Origin: CALWZE01 sp964645785
Lineage (GTDB): Bacteria > Bacillota > Clostridia > Oscillospirales > Ruminococcaceae
Assembly: GCA_964645785.1 (NCBI GenBank)
Contig: CAZYAV010000067.1
Location: 1-7,843 of the forward strand
Reading direction: 5' to 3'
DNA: 7,843 nt
Of the stretch, positions 6,050-7,843 are shown piece by piece. A program made the translations under genes and the position numbers. Below the pieces are notes generated by a model that did not search any database, was not told where the DNA came from, and worked only from the letters and a program-made list of their open reading frames with translations. The stretch's first letter is position 1. Every line of letters starts with the position of its first letter.

Positions 6050-7222
6050 TTGACTCCACAAGAAAGAAAGCAGAACCGCATCCAGCTGTTTCGCGACTGC
6101 GCCGCATGGCGCAAGCCGGAGCGCATCCCTTTTCTTGCCAATATCGTCACGTGGAAAATCATTGACGCCGGCTATACTTTCAGCGAGGCGCTGCACAATT
6201 ACGATATCATGCAGGAATGCGTCACCCGCTTTCTCGATAAGTACCAGGTCGACGTGTTGACCGACACCGGCGTGCGCAACCCCATGCGCATCCCTGAATC
6301 AATCGGCGAATCCTCCTATTATGTCAATGACGAGCGCGAGATCCTCGGCGTGCACGCCTATTCGCTGTGCGAGAGCAGCGAGCTTGAGGAGCTGGCAAAG
6401 GACACCGACAAATTCACCTGGGAAAAGATGCTTCCGCGCAAGTATCCGAATTTCAGGCAGCTGAAGCTGGAGGATTTCCAGCGCGCCGTCGACGAGCAGG
6501 TCGCTTTCAACAACTATGTTTTCGGCGTGACCAAAATCGTGCGCGAGCAATACGGGGTACCCGCGCTGACCTCGATGAAGTGTGGCTTTCCGAACGCCGG
6601 CATCGAGGAAATGTTCAGCATGGTGCGGGGCATCCGCGGCCTGTCGATCGACATGCGGCGCAACCCCGACGCTCTGCTTGCCTGCGTCAAGGCGTTTGAA
6701 CGCGCCTCGGTGGATCCGGTTGTTGAAAAGCTCAACGCCGCCGAGGAAGGACCGGACAATGACGCCTGCTTTGACCTGGGCATCATGCTGCTTGCGCACA
6801 CCGTGATGAACGAGGCTCAGTGGGAGAAATACTACTGGCCGTCGCTCAAGCGTCTGCTTGACGCCGCCGCCCGCAAGAAAAAATCCGTCCGCATCACTGT
6901 GGAGGGTTCCCTTGCCCGCTTTTTCCCCTATTTTGCCTCCTATCCGAAGGGCGTGCTCACGCTGGATCTCGAGCTTGACGACCTGCTTAAGGCGCGCGAG
7001 GCGCTGCCGAACTGCTGCCTTGCCGGCGGCCTGACCGCCGAAATGCTCGGGCGGGGCACCCCGCAGGCATGCATCGACCGCATCAAGTTCCTCTATGAGG
7101 AAATGGACGCGAAAAACGGCGGGTTCATCCTCACAACCGACAAGTTCATCTCTTACCGCACCGACGCCAAGCCCGAGAATCTGAAGGCCGTCTGCGATTT
7201 TGTCACCGAGTTCAGATTCTGA
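6050..7222 (+). CDS. Uroporphyrinogen decarboxylase (URO-D)-fold family protein, non-canonical
   Basis: A 390-residue soluble protein with no signal peptide. It begins in the usual way for the family (TPQERKQNRIQLFR, then KPERIPF at 22-28) and ends with LAGGLTAEMLGRGTPQACID at 324-343, then NGGFILTTDKF at 356-366 and a final PENLKAVCDF segment. This is the C-terminal barrel signature of URO-D and the related corrinoid methyltransferases (MtaA/CmuA type). It is unlikely to be the haem enzyme HemE, because the HemE N-terminal QAGR-type motif is absent. At the strand where zinc-dependent methyltransferases carry H-x-C, this protein has VEGSLARFF (284-292), so Glu285 may take that place. Function is unknown; a methyltransferase or lyase acting on a small substrate is possible. 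The start is TTG, fixed by the TAG just upstream. It is first in a likely operon with two small genes and is divergent from the GPH-family transporter. No corrinoid protein gene is in the window. Confidence 0.85.
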   Translation: MTPQERKQNRIQLFRDCAAWRKPERIPFLANIVTWKIIDAGYTFSEALHNYDIMQECVTRFLDKYQVDVLTDTGVRNPMRIPESIGESSYYVNDEREILGVHAYSLCESSELEELAKDTDKFTWEKMLPRKYPNFRQLKLEDFQRAVDEQVAFNNYVFGVTKIVREQYGVPALTSMKCGFPNAGIEEMFSMVRGIRGLSIDMRRNPDALLACVKAFERASVDPVVEKLNAAEEGPDNDACFDLGIMLLAHTVMNEAQWEKYYWPSLKRLLDAAARKKKSVRITVEGSLARFFPYFASYPKGVLTLDLELDDLLKAREALPNCCLAGGLTAEMLGRGTPQACIDRIKFLYEEMDAKNGGFILTTDKFISYRTDAKPENLKAVCDFVTEFRF

Positions 7223-7247
7223 CGAAGAAAGGAGCTTTGACACGATA

Positions 7248-7412
7248 ATGGAAGAAAAAACGGCCGCTGCGGCTGAAACCCGGGCGGGCGAATACGCCGC
7301 CTGGCCCGAGGGCTTTGAAAAGCTGCTGAAGGAGCTGCGCTTCCCCTCGGAGGATGAAAATTTCAAAAGGATGATTCTCAAAACAACAATTTCCTCGCTG
7401 CTTCACTATTGA
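7248..7412 (+). CDS. Small hypothetical protein, 54 residues
   Basis: I do not recognise this protein. The product is acidic in its first two thirds and basic near the end. It starts with MEEKTAAAAE, has WPEGFEKLLKELRFPSED at 19-36, which could form a short amphipathic helix, and ends in KTTISSLLHY. There is no signal peptide or membrane helix. Third codon positions are mostly G or C in the first two thirds, as in the genes around it, which favours real coding. AAAGGAG at 7228-7234 precedes the ATG, but the gap of 13 bases is long. It begins 25 bases after the URO-D-like stop and 36 bases before the next small gene, so it is probably co-transcribed. It could be a partner or regulator of the URO-D-like enzyme; that is inference from position only. 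Confidence 0.55.
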   Translation: MEEKTAAAAETRAGEYAAWPEGFEKLLKELRFPSEDENFKRMILKTTISSLLHY

Positions 7413-7448
7413 CCCCAACACCCTCGTCGCAGAAAGGACGAACCCACG

Positions 7449-7676
7449 ATGCAAAAGCGCAATTGGAAAGAATTCTGGAGCCATTCCAACGTCCTGTTCT
7501 CTGCCGGCGGCATGATTTTGGGCATTGTGTTCAGCGCCCTGGCCGGTAAGTTCGCCACGGGCACCTTACAGCTGATTCTCGTTTTTTTGGGCGCAACCGT
7601 CTCCCTGATGTCGACCGACCAGCTGGGCAGGCTGCTCGTCTCCTTTTTGGAGGCCACCGACCCCAAGAAGAAATAA
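7449..7676 (+). CDS. Small membrane protein with two predicted helices, 75 residues
   Basis: I do not recognise a family. After a polar, basic start (MQKRNWKEFW) come two hydrophobic stretches, about 14-33 and 38-55, joined by a very short turn (GKFATG). A soluble tail follows (STDQLGRLLVSFLEAT) and ends in DPKKK. This is a helical hairpin with both ends probably in the cytoplasm. AAAGGA at 7433-7438 lies 10 bases before the ATG. Third codon positions are GC-biased, consistent with coding. It is the last gene of the apparent three-gene operon and the 167 bases after it contain no clear gene. It might anchor or modulate the divergent transporter or the URO-D-like protein, but nothing in the sequence proves this. 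Confidence 0.7.
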   Translation: MQKRNWKEFWSHSNVLFSAGGMILGIVFSALAGKFATGTLQLILVFLGATVSLMSTDQLGRLLVSFLEATDPKKK

Positions 7677-7690
7677 CGCGCCAAAAAAAC

Positions 7691-7717
7691 GGCGGTGAGA
7701 TGAGAAAGCGAACCGCC
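7691..7717 (-). terminator. Possible - strand terminator at the right edge
   Basis: GGCGGT 7691-7696 pairs with ACCGCC 7712-7717 around a 15-base loop. On the - strand the stem is followed by G and seven T's. On the + strand a run of A's precedes it and no T-run follows. It would end a - strand gene entering from beyond the right edge, convergent with the small-gene operon. The stem is short and the loop large, so it is weak. Confidence 0.35.
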
Positions 7718-7843
7718 CGTTGGGGCAGCAAAGCAGAGCCGCACCGCGCAAAAAACGCAGATACAAGGCCGAAAATCGTTGTATTCTCCATGTTCGACGC
7801 GGCCGCTTTGTTTTCTTATGGAACCGACGCTAAAGCGCGCCGC

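Noticed and set aside
6040..6165. A GTG at 6040 close to AAAGGAA as an alternative start before the URO-D-like gene.
   Set aside because: It is out of frame with the URO-D-like protein, sits one base after the binding site, and leads into a short frame with no recognisable product.
6299..7381. A 360-codon open frame on the - strand opposite the URO-D-like gene.
   Set aside because: It is the mirror of a well-conserved coding gene, with no family resemblance and no ribosome binding site that outweighs this.
2819..7717. The shared 11-mer GGCGGTTCGCT near 2819 (+) and 7717 (-), both next to hairpins.
   Set aside because: It is part of the stem sequence in each case and the surroundings differ. 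In GC-rich stems this is a likely coincidence.
1..7843. CRISPR arrays, tRNA or rRNA genes, insertion sequences, defence or phage genes.
   Set aside because: No regularly spaced repeats, cloverleaf-like segments, transposase motifs or terminal inverted repeats were seen on either strand.

Overview
The window reads as chromosomal DNA from a GC-rich anaerobic Firmicute, probably a Clostridia/Oscillospiraceae-type gut or sediment bacterium. This is inferred from the AAGGAGG-type ribosome binding sites, the mix of protein families (TdcB-like threonine ammonia-lyase, M20 amidohydrolase, GPH/MFS_2 transporter, URO-D-fold protein) and the GC-biased third codon positions. No rRNA, tRNA, CRISPR array, transposase or phage gene is visible.

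Left part (1-2477): the C-terminal two thirds of a PLP-dependent threonine ammonia-lyase with an ACT domain runs in from the left edge. A 372-base non-coding stretch follows, then a complete M20-family amidohydrolase (1296-2477). Both are on the + strand.

Middle (2478-5653): two - strand genes converge on the M20 gene. They are a membrane-anchored alpha/beta hydrolase of the prolyl-iminopeptidase-like (S33) type (2852-3928) and, upstream of it, a 12-helix MFS_2/GPH-family transporter (4244-5653). A strong hairpin lies between them, but its U-tract faces the + direction, where no gene ends. The GC-rich convergent gap 2478-2851 holds several inverted repeats and the hydrolase terminator.

Right part (5654-7843): a 396-base divergent promoter region separates the transporter from a + strand cluster. 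The cluster is a URO-D-fold protein (6050-7222, TTG start), a 54-codon small protein (7248-7412) and a 75-codon small protein with two membrane helices (7449-7676). Gaps of 25 and 36 bases suggest one operon. A candidate promoter can be proposed for each direction.

The most interesting signal is in that divergent region. The 12-mer TCTTGTATTTAC occurs twice in the same orientation, each copy at or just after the predicted transcription start of one of the two divergent units. A degenerate third copy sits in the spacer of the + promoter. This suggests one regulator controls the transporter and the URO-D-like cluster together, making them a single substrate-uptake and processing module. Both proteins depart from the best-known members of their families. 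The transporter lacks the MelB-type acidic cation-site residues, and the URO-D-like protein lacks the His-x-Cys zinc motif of the corrinoid methyltransferase branch. The module's substrate is therefore not predictable from sequence and may be new.
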